A model generated the notes under the pieces. That model did no database searches. It saw only the letters and a program-made list of their open reading frames with translations, and had not been told where the DNA came from. Shown here one piece after another: positions 16,719 through 25,534 of a stretch of DNA of 64,000 nt; the stretch's first letter is position 1, and each line of letters begins with the position of its first letter. The translations under genes and the position numbers were made by a program. The stretch is from the NCBI RefSeq assembly GCF_002305895.1, contig NZ_CP022203.1, positions 6,482,001 through 6,546,000 on the forward strand, in the 5' to 3' direction. This DNA comes from Corallococcus macrosporus DSM 14697 (GTDB lineage Bacteria > Myxococcota > Myxococcia > Myxococcales > Myxococcaceae).

Positions 16719-17627
16719 ATGATGAGCGAGCCCGACACGGAGCAAGCCCCAGTCAACGCCAGGCACCTCTCGGGGAGGGACGCCCCGCTTCCCGATGAGC
16801 GAGGCGACGCTTTTGAAATCTTCGTCGGTTACTTCCCCGTGCTCTTCGGGCTCGCGCAGTTCCTCCCGGTGCTCGATGGCGAGCCCCTGGGACTGAAGGC
16901 CTACCTGCTGGGGCCCGTCCTGATTGCATCGGGGAGCTATGTCATTGCCTGGGGTCGTGCCCGCCGCAAGCGGTTCAGGCGCGTGCGCGACGAAATCGAG
17001 GCGTCCATCCCCAGCGAGGACCGCATCCACCAGGAGGTCCTCCCCGCCCTCCTCCACCCTTTGTCCGGCACCATCGCCCCGGCCGAGCCCCTGGGCTTCG
17101 TCGACTCGCTTCGTCAGTCCGGCCAGGAGAGCGCACCCGAGCGCTTCGAGCGTGTCCACTTCAGCCGCGGGGGCATCTCCCTGGTGACCTACCGGACCCA
17201 CTGGTCCAAGAGCTCGAGGGTTCCCGTGGATGAAAGAGGGCCCGGCCTGGATTACCTCGACTACTGGCGCGTGCGCGCCGAGGTCGCGACCTCGGTCAGC
17301 TTCCAGCTCCTTCCCAGGAAGAAGGCGCTCACGTTGAGCCTCACGTCCCCAGGGCAAGACGAGACGCCGTCCTTCGAGCAAGCCTTCGAGGTCCGAGACC
17401 CCTCCGGCTGGGTCCAAGCCCATCTCGGCGAATCCGTTCGCGAAGTGCTGACCCGGCGCACGGGCTTCTATGTGCGCTGTCAGCACGGCCGGGTGGAGTG
17501 TCTGTGGCCCCGCTACGTCGGCCCGGACACCTTCTCCCGCTTCGAGGACGCCGCGCACGTCGTCGCGACCCTCGCACGGGCGCTGGCGGCTCCCGAGGCC
17601 GCCCGTCCAGCCTCGGCCCCGCGCTGA
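16719..17627 (+). CDS. Uncharacterised membrane protein
   Basis: A 302-residue protein from the tandem ATGATG at 16719. Two hydrophobic segments (about residues 38-55 FVGYFPVLFGLAQFLPVL and 62-80 LKAYLLGPVLIASGSYVIAW) are followed by a basic stop-transfer (GRARRKRFRRVR) and a soluble domain of about 210 residues. The soluble part is not recognised. It stands between a degraded TPR gene and a convergent HEAT protein gene, in a patch with other signs of rearrangement. Confidence 0.65.
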   Translation: MMSEPDTEQAPVNARHLSGRDAPLPDERGDAFEIFVGYFPVLFGLAQFLPVLDGEPLGLKAYLLGPVLIASGSYVIAWGRARRKRFRRVRDEIEASIPSEDRIHQEVLPALLHPLSGTIAPAEPLGFVDSLRQSGQESAPERFERVHFSRGGISLVTYRTHWSKSSRVPVDERGPGLDYLDYWRVRAEVATSVSFQLLPRKKALTLSLTSPGQDETPSFEQAFEVRDPSGWVQAHLGESVREVLTRRTGFYVRCQHGRVECLWPRYVGPDTFSRFEDAAHVVATLARALAAPEAARPASAPR

Positions 17628-17641
17628 AGGTGCCCTGCCCT

Positions 17642-18796
17642 TCACGACGTACGCACGAGCCTCGCGCACGCCTCGCGCTCATAGGGGAGCCCTGCCTTCC
17701 GGAAGTGTCCCCCGGCGTTGCCGAAGCGCGGGTCCCAGAGGTGCGAGGCGTCCACGAGCGCGGCGAGAAAGCGCCGCTGTGCTTCAGTCCTCACCACCCC
17801 GTCTCCACTCGGAAAGGCGTGGACAAGGAGGGGGCCCCATTCGAAGTCGACCCAGGACTTCTTCGTGGTCCGCGCGACCGCCACGGCCGCGTCCACGATG
17901 CGGTCGAAGTCGGGGACTCGCTCCAGGAGCCGCTGGACGACCGTGAAGCGCGGCTGCATCGGAAGCTGCGGCGGCTTCACCGGGAACCAGTCGTTGATAT
18001 GCGCGGCATGCTGCTCCAGCGCGGTGCACAGCTCGCGCGTCGCGGCCTCGTTCCGTGCCAGGGATGGCGCCATCGCCGCGCAGAGGCGCACCGAGGGCTC
18101 CGCATCCGACAGGAGGTCCTCCAGGGGCCCGTTGAGCGCGCCCAGCGCCAGGACCAGGGAGCATCGCTCCGCCACATCCCCCGTCCGCTTCGCCATCTCC
18201 GTCAACCGCTCCACCAGTTCGTCCTGCCGCACGCCCGACGCCGGTGACGCGGCGAGCGCGGTGGCGGCCATGGCCGCCTGCATCCGCACCCGGGCATCCG
18301 CATGGTCCAGGTTCGCCAGCAGCGAGCGGGTCAGGAACGGCGCCACCCGGACACACGCCAGCACGGACTTCGCATAAAGCGCGTTCGAGGCGTCCTCGTC
18401 CTCGAAGATGGCATCATCGTCGTCCGCGTCCAGGATCGGCCCCAGGTCGAACCGGGCCATCGACTCCAGCGCCTCCATCGTCGCGCCGCTCCGCTCGAAG
18501 GCGTCCACCACACGCGTCAGGAACAGGAGCAGTTCCGCGCGAACGGGCTCCTCGCCCGCATCCAGCCTCGCGTCATCGAGCAACCCGAGAACCACGAGTG
18601 CCACCGGCGCCGTCGCGGGGAAGACGGTGCCCTGATGGATGATGGCCGACCACAGGTGCTGCATGGCGGCGCCGCGGGCCCGTGCGTCCTCGGTGAGCAG
18701 GGCACGAAGGTGTTCAGGCGTGTCAGTGGCGCGGCCATAGGCGTGCACCAGCCGAGACCAGTCCGTCGCGTCGAGTGCGGGAATCCCGATGAGCAT
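17642..18796 (-). CDS. HEAT-repeat protein
   Basis: A 384-residue soluble, almost wholly helical protein. The middle contains HEAT-like units such as LDHADARVRMQAAMAATALAA and LSDAEPSVRLCAAMAPSLAR; the front (DWSRLVHAYGRATDTPEHLR) matches a type I have seen in actinobacteria and myxobacteria. An acidic run DADDDD is at about residue 143. Such proteins act as protein-binding scaffolds; some sit beside toxins as immunity proteins, but no toxin is seen here. The ATG at 18796 follows a GATAGT hexamer by 7 bp. Confidence 0.7.
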   Translation of the reverse strand: MLIGIPALDATDWSRLVHAYGRATDTPEHLRALLTEDARARGAAMQHLWSAIIHQGTVFPATAPVALVVLGLLDDARLDAGEEPVRAELLLFLTRVVDAFERSGATMEALESMARFDLGPILDADDDDAIFEDEDASNALYAKSVLACVRVAPFLTRSLLANLDHADARVRMQAAMAATALAASPASGVRQDELVERLTEMAKRTGDVAERCSLVLALGALNGPLEDLLSDAEPSVRLCAAMAPSLARNEAATRELCTALEQHAAHINDWFPVKPPQLPMQPRFTVVQRLLERVPDFDRIVDAAVAVARTTKKSWVDFEWGPLLVHAFPSGDGVVRTEAQRRFLAALVDASHLWDPRFGNAGGHFRKAGLPYEREACARLVRTS

Positions 18797-18867
18797 CGGC
18801 GCGACTATCCCCTACGCGTGACAGCGCCTCAATGCATGCACCCAGCGGAGGCACCGAGGTCAAAGAA

Positions 18868-18901
18868 GAAGCCCAGCAACCGCGTTGGATTGCTGGGCTT
18901 C
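18868..18901 (-). terminator. Rho-independent terminator after the ssrA 3'-end relic
   Basis: GAAGCCCAGCAA (18868-18879) pairs perfectly with TTGCTGGGCTTC (18890-18901) around a 10-base loop, and the minus strand continues TTCTTTG. This is the most canonical terminator in the left half of the window. It lies directly downstream (minus strand) of the tmRNA-like end, as expected for the native ssrA terminator. Confidence 0.8.
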
Positions 18902-18906
18902 GGACT

Positions 18907-18927
18907 GTGGAGGCGGCGGGAATCGAA
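18907..18927 (-). other. tmRNA (ssrA) 3'-end relic, probable attachment site
   Basis: On the minus strand the sequence runs TTCGATTCCCGCC then GCCTCCAC, the T-loop, T-stem 3' half and acceptor 3' strand typical of bacterial tmRNA. The T-stem 5' half has one mismatch, and no tmRNA body lies upstream: a protein gene ends 20 bp away. A perfect terminator follows. Integrases often use the ssrA 3' end and leave such a copy with the old terminator. It is therefore probably one end of an old integrated element, or what is left of a displaced gene. A tRNA-Ser fragment is less likely because of the T-loop sequence. Confidence 0.55.
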
Positions 18928-18946
18928 GCCGCCGCTCAACGGCGCA

Positions 18947-20113
18947 TCACGCCCTGTGGAAGGCCTTGGCGAAGAAGTTCTCCACGCGGGACTTCTCGGG
19001 CTCGATGGTGCTCGCGGGCGAGGCCACGGCCGTGGCGCCGCCGAGGGAGGGACGCAGCCCCGAGGCGATGCCCGGCTGCAGGTGGTGCCGCAAGTCGACC
19101 GCCACGTCGGACTTCACGTGGGTGCCCAGGCCCATGGCGGCGTTCACGTCCGCGGAGTGCTTGAGGAAGCCGTTCTCCAGACCGACCTTGCCGCCCGCCT
19201 GGGCCGCCGCGCCCGCCACCGCGCCCCCGGTGACCGAGCCGTGCAGCCGGCCCAGGTGCCCGCCCGCCGTGCCGTACACGCCCGCCGTGGCGGACGCGCC
19301 CACCTGGCCAGAGAGCATCGCCGTGGCCGTCCTCGGGTCCAGGCTGGCCACACCCTCGGCATACGCCGTGGCCGAGGCCTTGGCCTCGCCCTTGACGTAG
19401 CCACCCACGTGCCGGTTGAAGTCGTGGCTCGCGCTCGCCCCCACGCCCACGCCCGTCTCCGCCTTCGCCGTCAGCGCGGCCGTGTAGGCGTGATCGTTCC
19501 GGTTGGCGGACACTCCCGCCTGGGCCTGCGCCTTGAACGTGTTGGCCTCGGCGGTGAGCTGGCCGCTCGTCACGCCCAACCGGCCCGCGTGCGTCTTCTG
19601 CAGCTCGTAGCCGACGTGAGGCCCGTTCAGCTCGGCCTGGGCGGCGTAGTGATGCACGCCACCGCCGCTGTAGCTGGACGTGGAGGCCTGCATCGAGCCC
19701 ACGTTGCCGCTCAGCCTGCCGCCACCGAAGGTGTCCTTCTCGAAGGGGCGGCCCGGCTTGTCGAGGTACAGGTGCTGCTTGGCGGCGGCGGGCGCCGTGA
19801 GCTTGTTGTCACCACCGCTCACCATCACGTCCGAGGCCTGGCCCGTGCTCAGCTCCCAGGGGCTGTAGGAGGGCTGCCCCTCGGGCATGCCCGGGTGCTT
19901 CAGGGGCCTGGACTCCGGGGCCGTCGGCGTCGCCGTGGGCTTGCTGGCCGTCGCCGCGGGCGGAGTCGCCGTCGCTGCCGGCGGGGTCGCCGTGGGCCGG
20001 GCCGCCGTCGTGCCGGGGAGCGTGGAGGCACGCGCGGGGGGCTTGGGCTGGAACGGCTTGGAGGACGGGAGGGACGAAGAACGGGAGAGGTTCGAACCGA
20101 TGCGGCGGGCCAT
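18947..20113 (-). CDS. Ala/Gly-rich low-complexity protein of unknown function
   Basis: A 388-residue protein; GAGGAG 8 bp upstream fixes the ATG at 20113. Residues 1-80 are disordered and Pro/Thr/Ala-rich with repeated TATPPAA. Residues about 150-370 are a regular series of small-residue segments (QAQAGVSANRND, GVGVGASASHDFN, GEAKASATAYAEGVAS, GQVGASATAGVYG, GGAVAGAAAQAGGKVG), like glycine-zipper or beta-solenoid material found in the middle of some secreted toxins. There is no signal peptide and no toxin domain. Its end lies 20 bp from the ssrA relic, so it may be the terminal gene of an integrated element. Confidence 0.65.
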   Translation of the reverse strand: MARRIGSNLSRSSSLPSSKPFQPKPPARASTLPGTTAARPTATPPAATATPPAATASKPTATPTAPESRPLKHPGMPEGQPSYSPWELSTGQASDVMVSGGDNKLTAPAAAKQHLYLDKPGRPFEKDTFGGGRLSGNVGSMQASTSSYSGGGVHHYAAQAELNGPHVGYELQKTHAGRLGVTSGQLTAEANTFKAQAQAGVSANRNDHAYTAALTAKAETGVGVGASASHDFNRHVGGYVKGEAKASATAYAEGVASLDPRTATAMLSGQVGASATAGVYGTAGGHLGRLHGSVTGGAVAGAAAQAGGKVGLENGFLKHSADVNAAMGLGTHVKSDVAVDLRHHLQPGIASGLRPSLGGATAVASPASTIEPEKSRVENFFAKAFHRA

Positions 20114-20359
20114 GGTCAACTCCTCGGGAGGTGCTGCAGATGGGGTCAGGACAGCGATGCCTGGACCTACTGCAGCCGACATGCCACGTCGTTGTCGGGC
20201 TTTGTGGCCTTCACACCTTCGTGGTTTCAAGGGCTTGGCGGACGAAGCGCCCATGAACCCGGCCGGAAGCTGGTGTCTGCAGTCACCAGCCTCAGGACAG
20301 CCGTCACCATGCTTCATCCCTGCGCCCCGTTCGCCGGGCCGCGGCGCCCCGGATTCGCC

Positions 20360-20794
20360 TCAGCGGCGAGTGGCGCGTGACTTGTCGGAGCTGGCGCGGC
20401 GTGCCCGGGCGGGCGGAGGCGGGGCCTCCGGCTCACTGTCGGGCATCGCCGTCAGCTCGACGTTGTACGACTCCTTGTAGTCCGCCGCCCAGAACAGCGT
20501 GGCGAAGACGGGGAGGATGAACAGGCCTCCAATGATGCCGCCCGCGGTGCGCGCCCCACTCCACTGGTCCCTTTTGATGGTGACGTACTCCGGCTCGTAG
20601 CCGTCCATCTCCACGGTGAAGCTCTCGGTGTTGTTGATGGTGGCGGAGTCGCTGTACTCGTACGGCGTCCGGCCCAGCACTTCGCCCGAGCGAGCTCGAA
20701 CCTTGGCGCCGCTGGGGCTGGAGCGAATCACCGTCGAGCTGGCGCAGCCGGTGGACAGGAGGACGACAAGAGCGGAGGAGACGATGCGCTGCAT
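20360..20794 (-). CDS. PEGA-domain lipoprotein
   Basis: A 144-residue protein. A short signal ends at LLSTGC (lipobox), followed by a PEGA-like domain: VIRSSPSGAKVRARSGEVLG, RTPYEYSDSATINN and VEMDGYEPEYVTIKR. A hydrophobic stretch (GGIIGGLFILPVFATLFWAA) precedes the last strand, and the C-terminus is Pro/Ala/Arg-rich. Proteins of this type bind cell-wall or surface components, but the ligand is unknown. The start at 20794 is chosen because it begins the signal peptide and has GGAAGG upstream. Confidence 0.75.
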   Translation of the reverse strand: MQRIVSSALVVLLSTGCASSTVIRSSPSGAKVRARSGEVLGRTPYEYSDSATINNTESFTVEMDGYEPEYVTIKRDQWSGARTAGGIIGGLFILPVFATLFWAADYKESYNVELTAMPDSEPEAPPPPARARRASSDKSRATRR

Positions 20795-21018
20795 GAGATG
20801 GACCTTCCAAGGAAGAGGGGTCGCGCTCCCGTTGCAGCCCATGGACCAGTCGGTACCGCACGTCTTCTGGCCCACTTACGACGGCAGAGGCGTCCACGAG
20901 CGGAGCGCCCATCTCGCGCCATGGATTCCACACCGGGACGGCCGCGGCGCTCCGTCGCCCTGACGAACTCGGGGGTGCCTCGTCCCGCCTGGCGGTTATC
21001 CGGCTTCCCGGGTTGCGC

Positions 21019-21024
21019 TAGAAA
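21019..21024 (+). promoter_or_regulatory. -10-like hexamer of the gene at 21031 (likely leaderless)
   Basis: TAGAAA ends 6 bp before ATG 21031, with TTATCC (20996-21001) 17 bp upstream as a possible -35. There is no Shine-Dalgarno. Confidence 0.4.
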
Positions 21025-21030
21025 GCACGT

Positions 21031-22113
21031 ATGCACCGCTCGCGTCTCCTCGTCCTGACCCTCACGGCAACCGCCGTGGCCGTCACTGCCTGCTCCTCGC
21101 CGGATCCCGTCCCGGACCTCCCCCGCATCCTGCGCTTCGAAGCAGCCCCCGCGACCATCGGCCCGGGCGAGTCTGCGGAGCTGTCCTGGGAGGCCACCGG
21201 CGCGCAGCGCTTCTCCATTGATAACGGCGTGGGAGCGGTGAGCGGAGGCTCGGCCCAGGTTCGCCCGACCACGACTACGACGTACACGCTCACGGCGACC
21301 AATGACCGCGGCAGCACCACCGCGAAGACCACGGTCGCGGTGACCACCTCTGGAGGAACGGACCTCTCCGGGAGCCTCACGACGCGCACGCTGACGCTCG
21401 CGGGCTCGCCCTACCAGGTGACGGGTGACCTGTTCGTGCCCGAAGGGAGCCGGCTCACCATTGAGCCCGGCGTCCGCCTGGTCTTCATGGGGCACTACAA
21501 GCTCGCCGTGCGTGGACGTATCACCGCGCAGGGCACCGCCGCCAATCCCATTGTCTTCACCGCCAGCGACCCCGCAACCGGCTGGAACGGCCTGCGGCTG
21601 GCGGCGACCTCGGACGCCGGAGCGGACTTCCTCGAACACTGCATCCTGGAGTACGGCAACAAGGTCGACGGAGAGAACGGCGCCGGTGACGAGGGCTCGT
21701 ATTCGGAGAACGCCGGTGGCGCGCTCTGGATTGGCTCACGCGCGAACGTGAATGTGAACGACAACGAGTTCCGCTTCAACAAGGCGCCCGCGTTCGGAGG
21801 TGCGCTGATGTTGATTGCGCCCACCAGCGGTGGGGTCGCCACCGGGAACATCTTCCACGACAACGAGTGCACCGGGCCGCGGACCCAGTTCGGCGGCGTG
21901 GGCGGCGCGGTCAACACCGCGCACCTGCCGGCCAGCAATCAGTGGACCTTCCGTGGCGGCGAGTTCCGCGACAACCGGGCCCCGGAGGGTGGAGCGCTCT
22001 ACTTCTTCGACAGCAACGTGACCATCGACAGCATCGCCATGTCTGGCAACACCCCGCAGAACTGGGCCACGCCAGAGCCCCAGCGGCTGACGGTCATCAA
22101 CACGCCGCTGTAG
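21031..22113 (+). CDS. Lipoprotein with Ig-like domain and right-handed beta-helix
   Basis: A 360-residue protein. The signal peptide ends at AVTAC (lipobox). Residues about 30-110 form an Ig-like domain (ILRFEAAPATIGPGESAELS to TYTLTATNDRG). The rest looks like a parallel beta-helix: a capping segment (LTIEPGVRLVFMGHYKLAV) and coils with G-G-A-L-x-I/F patterns (GGALWIGSRANVNVNDNEF; GGALYFFDSNVTIDSIAMSG). Such helices bind or cleave polysaccharides; no catalytic site is evident. It is probably on the cell surface. Confidence 0.75.
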   Translation: MHRSRLLVLTLTATAVAVTACSSPDPVPDLPRILRFEAAPATIGPGESAELSWEATGAQRFSIDNGVGAVSGGSAQVRPTTTTTYTLTATNDRGSTTAKTTVAVTTSGGTDLSGSLTTRTLTLAGSPYQVTGDLFVPEGSRLTIEPGVRLVFMGHYKLAVRGRITAQGTAANPIVFTASDPATGWNGLRLAATSDAGADFLEHCILEYGNKVDGENGAGDEGSYSENAGGALWIGSRANVNVNDNEFRFNKAPAFGGALMLIAPTSGGVATGNIFHDNECTGPRTQFGGVGGAVNTAHLPASNQWTFRGGEFRDNRAPEGGALYFFDSNVTIDSIAMSGNTPQNWATPEPQRLTVINTPL

Positions 22114-22131
22114 CGGGCGGTGCCGGGGCCG

Positions 22132-22656
22132 TCAGTTCTTGACGACCGTGGTGATGGTCAGCGGCGTGGGGGTGCCGATGAAGCTCCCGGCGGTGTTCGT
22201 GCACGGCGTCGGCACCTGCGAGAAGTCCGCGGCGTAATAACCCCAGGTGGAGTCATTGCCCTTCTCGTAGAACTCGTGACCATCCGGGAGGACCACCTTC
22301 CAGACGTAGTTGATGCTCGAGTACTGCGTGGACGACCGAGCCCGGATGATGCCCGTCACCGTGGTGCCCCAATGGTATGGCGCCACGGCCGGCACTTCGA
22401 CCGTCTGCGGCGCCGGAGCCCAGTCGAACGCGCTGGAAGGGCCGGAGCTTCCGCCCCAGCCGTAGATGAGGAACACGCGGGTTCCCCAGGGCAGGTCATC
22501 GTTGCGGTACGTGAGGGTGATTTCCGCCTGGGCGTTGCTGAAATAGCCGCAGGTGTTGAGCACCGTCCGCGCCTGCACCCACTGCGCTCCCGCGAGGGCC
22601 GACGTGGACGTGAGCAACAGGGCGAGCACCAACGCGTGGCGGGAAAACCGGGACAT
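22132..22656 (-). CDS. Secreted protein of unknown function
   Basis: A 174-residue protein with a clear Sec signal (MSRFSRHALVLALLLTSTSA, cleavage near ALAGA). The mature part is rich in aromatic residues and beta-prone (YFSNAQAEITLTYRNDDLPW; GTRVFLIYGWGGSS; WGYYAADFSQVPTPC) with Cys that could form one or two disulfides. I do not recognise the family. GGAG 8 bp before the ATG at 22656 supports the start. It converges on the beta-helix lipoprotein with an 18-bp gap. Confidence 0.65.
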   Translation of the reverse strand: MSRFSRHALVLALLLTSTSALAGAQWVQARTVLNTCGYFSNAQAEITLTYRNDDLPWGTRVFLIYGWGGSSGPSSAFDWAPAPQTVEVPAVAPYHWGTTVTGIIRARSSTQYSSINYVWKVVLPDGHEFYEKGNDSTWGYYAADFSQVPTPCTNTAGSFIGTPTPLTITTVVKN

Positions 22657-22747
22657 GCGGAGACTCCAGGGTATGGTTTGACAACCACGCCCCTCTAGCA
22701 GAGCCAGAGGCGTCCCTGGAAATCCGGAGTGGCCCCAGCGCTTTGGC

Positions 22748-23650
22748 TCAGCTCTCCGACGCCAGGCGGGAGATGGCCTCCACCACGGAGTCAGGCGGGG
22801 GCGTCGCGCCGAAGAAGCGAGCCAGCTCGTCCTGGGCGTCGCGGGCTTGCGCCGCGCTGATGCGTCTTTCGCGCTCCATCCGCGTGATGATGACGGCGGC
22901 GCGGGTGCGCAGGGTCTCTGGCTTCTGGGCGGGCAGCCAGCGACGTGGGGCGGGCAACATCGCCGCGAGCATCGCGCCCTGCGCCACGCTGAGCGCCCCC
23001 GCCGAGGTGCCGAAGTGCTCGCGCGCCGCCGCCTCGATGCCGTACACCCCCTCGCCCCACTCCACGACATTCACGTACAGCGTGAGGATGTGCTGCTTGG
23101 AGAGATGCGTCTCCAGTTGGCGGGCGAGCAGCAACTCCTTGCCTTTGCGCAGCAGGCTGCGGTCGGTGGAGAGATAGAGATTCTTGGCCAACTGCTGGGT
23201 GAGCGTGGAGGCGCCGCGCCCCAGCCGCGCCTTTCGCACGGACTGTTCGAGGGCGTTCTCCACCTCAATCCAGTCGACGCCCTCATGCTTGTAGAAGCGC
23301 GCGTCCTCGGAGGTCAGCACGGCCTCCACCGCGTGCGGGGCCACCGCGTTCAGGGGCACCCAGGCCTGGCGCGCACGGGGCTGCTTGCCCGCGGCGAGCG
23401 CCTCCTCGGCGCGCTGCGTGATGAGCGCGGTGGTGCGGGGGTTCTGCGTCAGCAGGCGCTTCACGTCGGGCAGCCGCGCGTACTCCACGCTGAGCCAGAG
23501 GACCAGCAGCAGCCACCCGCCGAAAAGCCAACGCCCCCAGCCAGGACCGGAGGAGGACTCCGCGCCGACGCGCCGGGCGCTGGCGGGGAGCTGCTTCGTC
23601 TTCCGCGTCCGGGGCGAGGCGGCACGGGCGGAGGGCGGACGGGAGGCCAT
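22748..23650 (-). CDS. mtgA: Monofunctional peptidoglycan glycosyltransferase (GT51)
   Basis: A 300-residue single-span membrane protein. A basic, disordered N-terminus (1-40) precedes one TM helix (GWGRWLFGGWLLLVLWLSVEY), and then the GT51 domain: motif 1 EDARFYKHEGVDW with catalytic Glu, motif 2 GRGASTLTQQLAKNLYL, motif 3 RKGKELLLARQLE, and VNVVEWGEGVYGIEAAAREHFG. There is no transpeptidase domain. It polymerises lipid II into glycan strands at the inner membrane. The ATG at 23650 gives the usual short cytoplasmic tail. It is divergent from the TPR gene at 23746. Confidence 0.9.
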   Translation of the reverse strand: MASRPPSARAASPRTRKTKQLPASARRVGAESSSGPGWGRWLFGGWLLLVLWLSVEYARLPDVKRLLTQNPRTTALITQRAEEALAAGKQPRARQAWVPLNAVAPHAVEAVLTSEDARFYKHEGVDWIEVENALEQSVRKARLGRGASTLTQQLAKNLYLSTDRSLLRKGKELLLARQLETHLSKQHILTLYVNVVEWGEGVYGIEAAAREHFGTSAGALSVAQGAMLAAMLPAPRRWLPAQKPETLRTRAAVIITRMERERRISAAQARDAQDELARFFGATPPPDSVVEAISRLASES

Positions 23651-23745
23651 CGGTAGGAGCACATCTGCCCCGGACCATGGCCGCTGTCCAGAAGACAGCC
23701 GAAGAGGCACGCGGCGGCCTGTCCTCGGGTAGGATGCTTTTCCCA

Positions 23746-25356
23746 ATGCCTACTCTTCGGACCGCGCTTGGCGCGGGCGTCGTCGTCCTCAGCCTCGGTG
23801 TGGCTGGGGTTGCTGTGAACGCCGCACTGTCCCAGCGGCGCGCGGACATCGCGACGCGCATCGCGGCCCGCCAGGAGCCCGTCCTGACACCCGCCCCCGG
23901 CCCCGCGCCGCGCGGACTGCCCGTCGTGGCCCCGGCGGAGCGCAAGGAAGGAGAAGTTCCTCGTGGCCATGTGGACGGGGTGGCGCTGCGCTCGCTCCTG
24001 CTCCGGCGCCAGTTCGAGGAGCTGACCCTGGCGGTCGAGCAGCTCCAGTGGGGCATGGAGGCCAATCCCCAGGACGAGCATTGGATGACGGACGGCATCC
24101 TGGCGCTCGGCAATGGCTCCCCCGATTCAACGGCGCTCCTCGACGCCTGGGTGGAGGCCTCACCGCGCTCCTTCGCGCCCTACCTCGCACGGGGAACGCA
24201 CTGGGTGTCGGTGGGCTACCTGCGGCGCGGGGCGAGGTTCTCGGCGGAGACAGCCGCGGAGGAGTTCTCCGGGATGCACGAGGCCTTCGAGCGCGCGATG
24301 CCCGACCTCACCCGCGCCTGGGCGCTCCATCCGAAGGCGGTCATGGCGGCGAGGCCGCTGATCCACATGGCGAACGCGCTCGGCGACGACGAGGGGCGCG
24401 AGAGCGCCTTCGCCCGCGCCATGGAGCAGTGCCCCACCTGCGTGGACATCCGGGCCGTCTACCTCCACTCCCTCGCCCCTCGCTGGGGCGGCAGCTACGA
24501 GGCAATGGACACCTTCGCCCAGGCGCAGAGCCTCGCTCGCCCGGAGCTGGGCTACCTGCGTGGCTTCGCCGACTTCGACCGCGCGCGTGACATGAAGGCC
24601 AGGGACGCGGACGACCCGGGCCTGGCGTTGCTCGACCGGGCGCTGGCGACCGGCGACTACTGGGAGTTCAGGCTGGCGCGTTCACAGCGGCTGCGCCGCG
24701 CCAAGGCCCTGGAGGCCGCGCTCGACGAGTCGAACCGGGCCGTGGCCTTGCGGCCCGCTCGCGCGTCCGTCTACTTCGAACGTGCCCGCGTCCATTCCAG
24801 CAGCCGGAAGTGGAAACCCGCGGGCGAGGACCTCCTGCACGCCCTGCGGTTGGATGCGACGGACTCGGACGGGCGGGCCATCCGGGACCACGTGGTGAAG
24901 GGAGTCATCTACGACGCCTGGGAGGCGCACAAGGCCGGGCGCCGCGAGGAGTCCTTGAGCCTGCTCGAGCTGGCGGGGGAGCTCTCACCCGGCAACCCCG
25001 AGGTGGCGCGGCGGCGCGCCTGGGTCGTCACGTCGGCGCGGCAGGAGCCGGGGGCCACCGCGGCGGAAGAGACGCCCGCCGACGGGACAGCGGACTTCCG
25101 CACCGTGCAGCAGCGGGACTACGCGCTGGCGCGCGAGCGGCGCTTCAAGGAAATCCTCCCACTCTGGGACGCCTTCCTCGAGCACAATCCCGACCACGGG
25201 CTCGCCTACCTCGAACGCAGCGGGACGCACTACCACCTGCGGGACCTCCCGTCCGCCATGGCCGACCTGAAGAAGGCCTGCGACCTGGGCGTCAACGAGG
25301 GCTGTGCCCGCCTGCGCAAGCTCGAGCGCGCCAGGGCCAAAGCCAAGGCCCGCTGA
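23746..25356 (+). CDS. DUF4034/TPR membrane-anchored protein
   Basis: A 536-residue protein. An N-terminal hydrophobic helix (TALGAGVVVLSLGVAGVAVNA) anchors or exports it. Residues about 85-230 match the DUF4034 pattern (RRQFEELTLAVEQLQ, LLDAWVEASPRSFAPYLARG, RGARFSAETAAEEFSGM, FERAMPDLTRAWALHP), and the C-terminal part carries TPR-like helical pairs, including a Sel1-like end (AMADLKKACDLGVNEGCARL). The likely role is protein-protein scaffolding in the periplasm. An upstream ATG at 23734 is possible; 23746 starts the hydrophobic segment cleanly. Confidence 0.75.
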   Translation: MPTLRTALGAGVVVLSLGVAGVAVNAALSQRRADIATRIAARQEPVLTPAPGPAPRGLPVVAPAERKEGEVPRGHVDGVALRSLLLRRQFEELTLAVEQLQWGMEANPQDEHWMTDGILALGNGSPDSTALLDAWVEASPRSFAPYLARGTHWVSVGYLRRGARFSAETAAEEFSGMHEAFERAMPDLTRAWALHPKAVMAARPLIHMANALGDDEGRESAFARAMEQCPTCVDIRAVYLHSLAPRWGGSYEAMDTFAQAQSLARPELGYLRGFADFDRARDMKARDADDPGLALLDRALATGDYWEFRLARSQRLRRAKALEAALDESNRAVALRPARASVYFERARVHSSSRKWKPAGEDLLHALRLDATDSDGRAIRDHVVKGVIYDAWEAHKAGRREESLSLLELAGELSPGNPEVARRRAWVVTSARQEPGATAAEETPADGTADFRTVQQRDYALARERRFKEILPLWDAFLEHNPDHGLAYLERSGTHYHLRDLPSAMADLKKACDLGVNEGCARLRKLERARAKAKAR

Positions 25357-25522
25357 GGCGCGGCTGCCCACCGTCCCCACTCCCGCGTCCAGGAAGCAGC
25401 TCGCGCCAGCGTGTCCTTCCCCACCGGCGACAGGGAATGTGACGCACGCCATGGCGCGCTCACCGCGGATGCCTGGGACACACACCGCCGCATCGCCGGG
25501 CTTCCAGCGGTCCGCGAGGTGG

Positions 25523-25528
25523 TAGGCT
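25523..25528 (+). promoter_or_regulatory. -10-like hexamer of the gene at 25535 (likely leaderless)
   Basis: TAGGCT ends 6 bp before ATG 25535, and no Shine-Dalgarno is present. Confidence 0.35.
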
Positions 25529-25534
25529 GACGCC

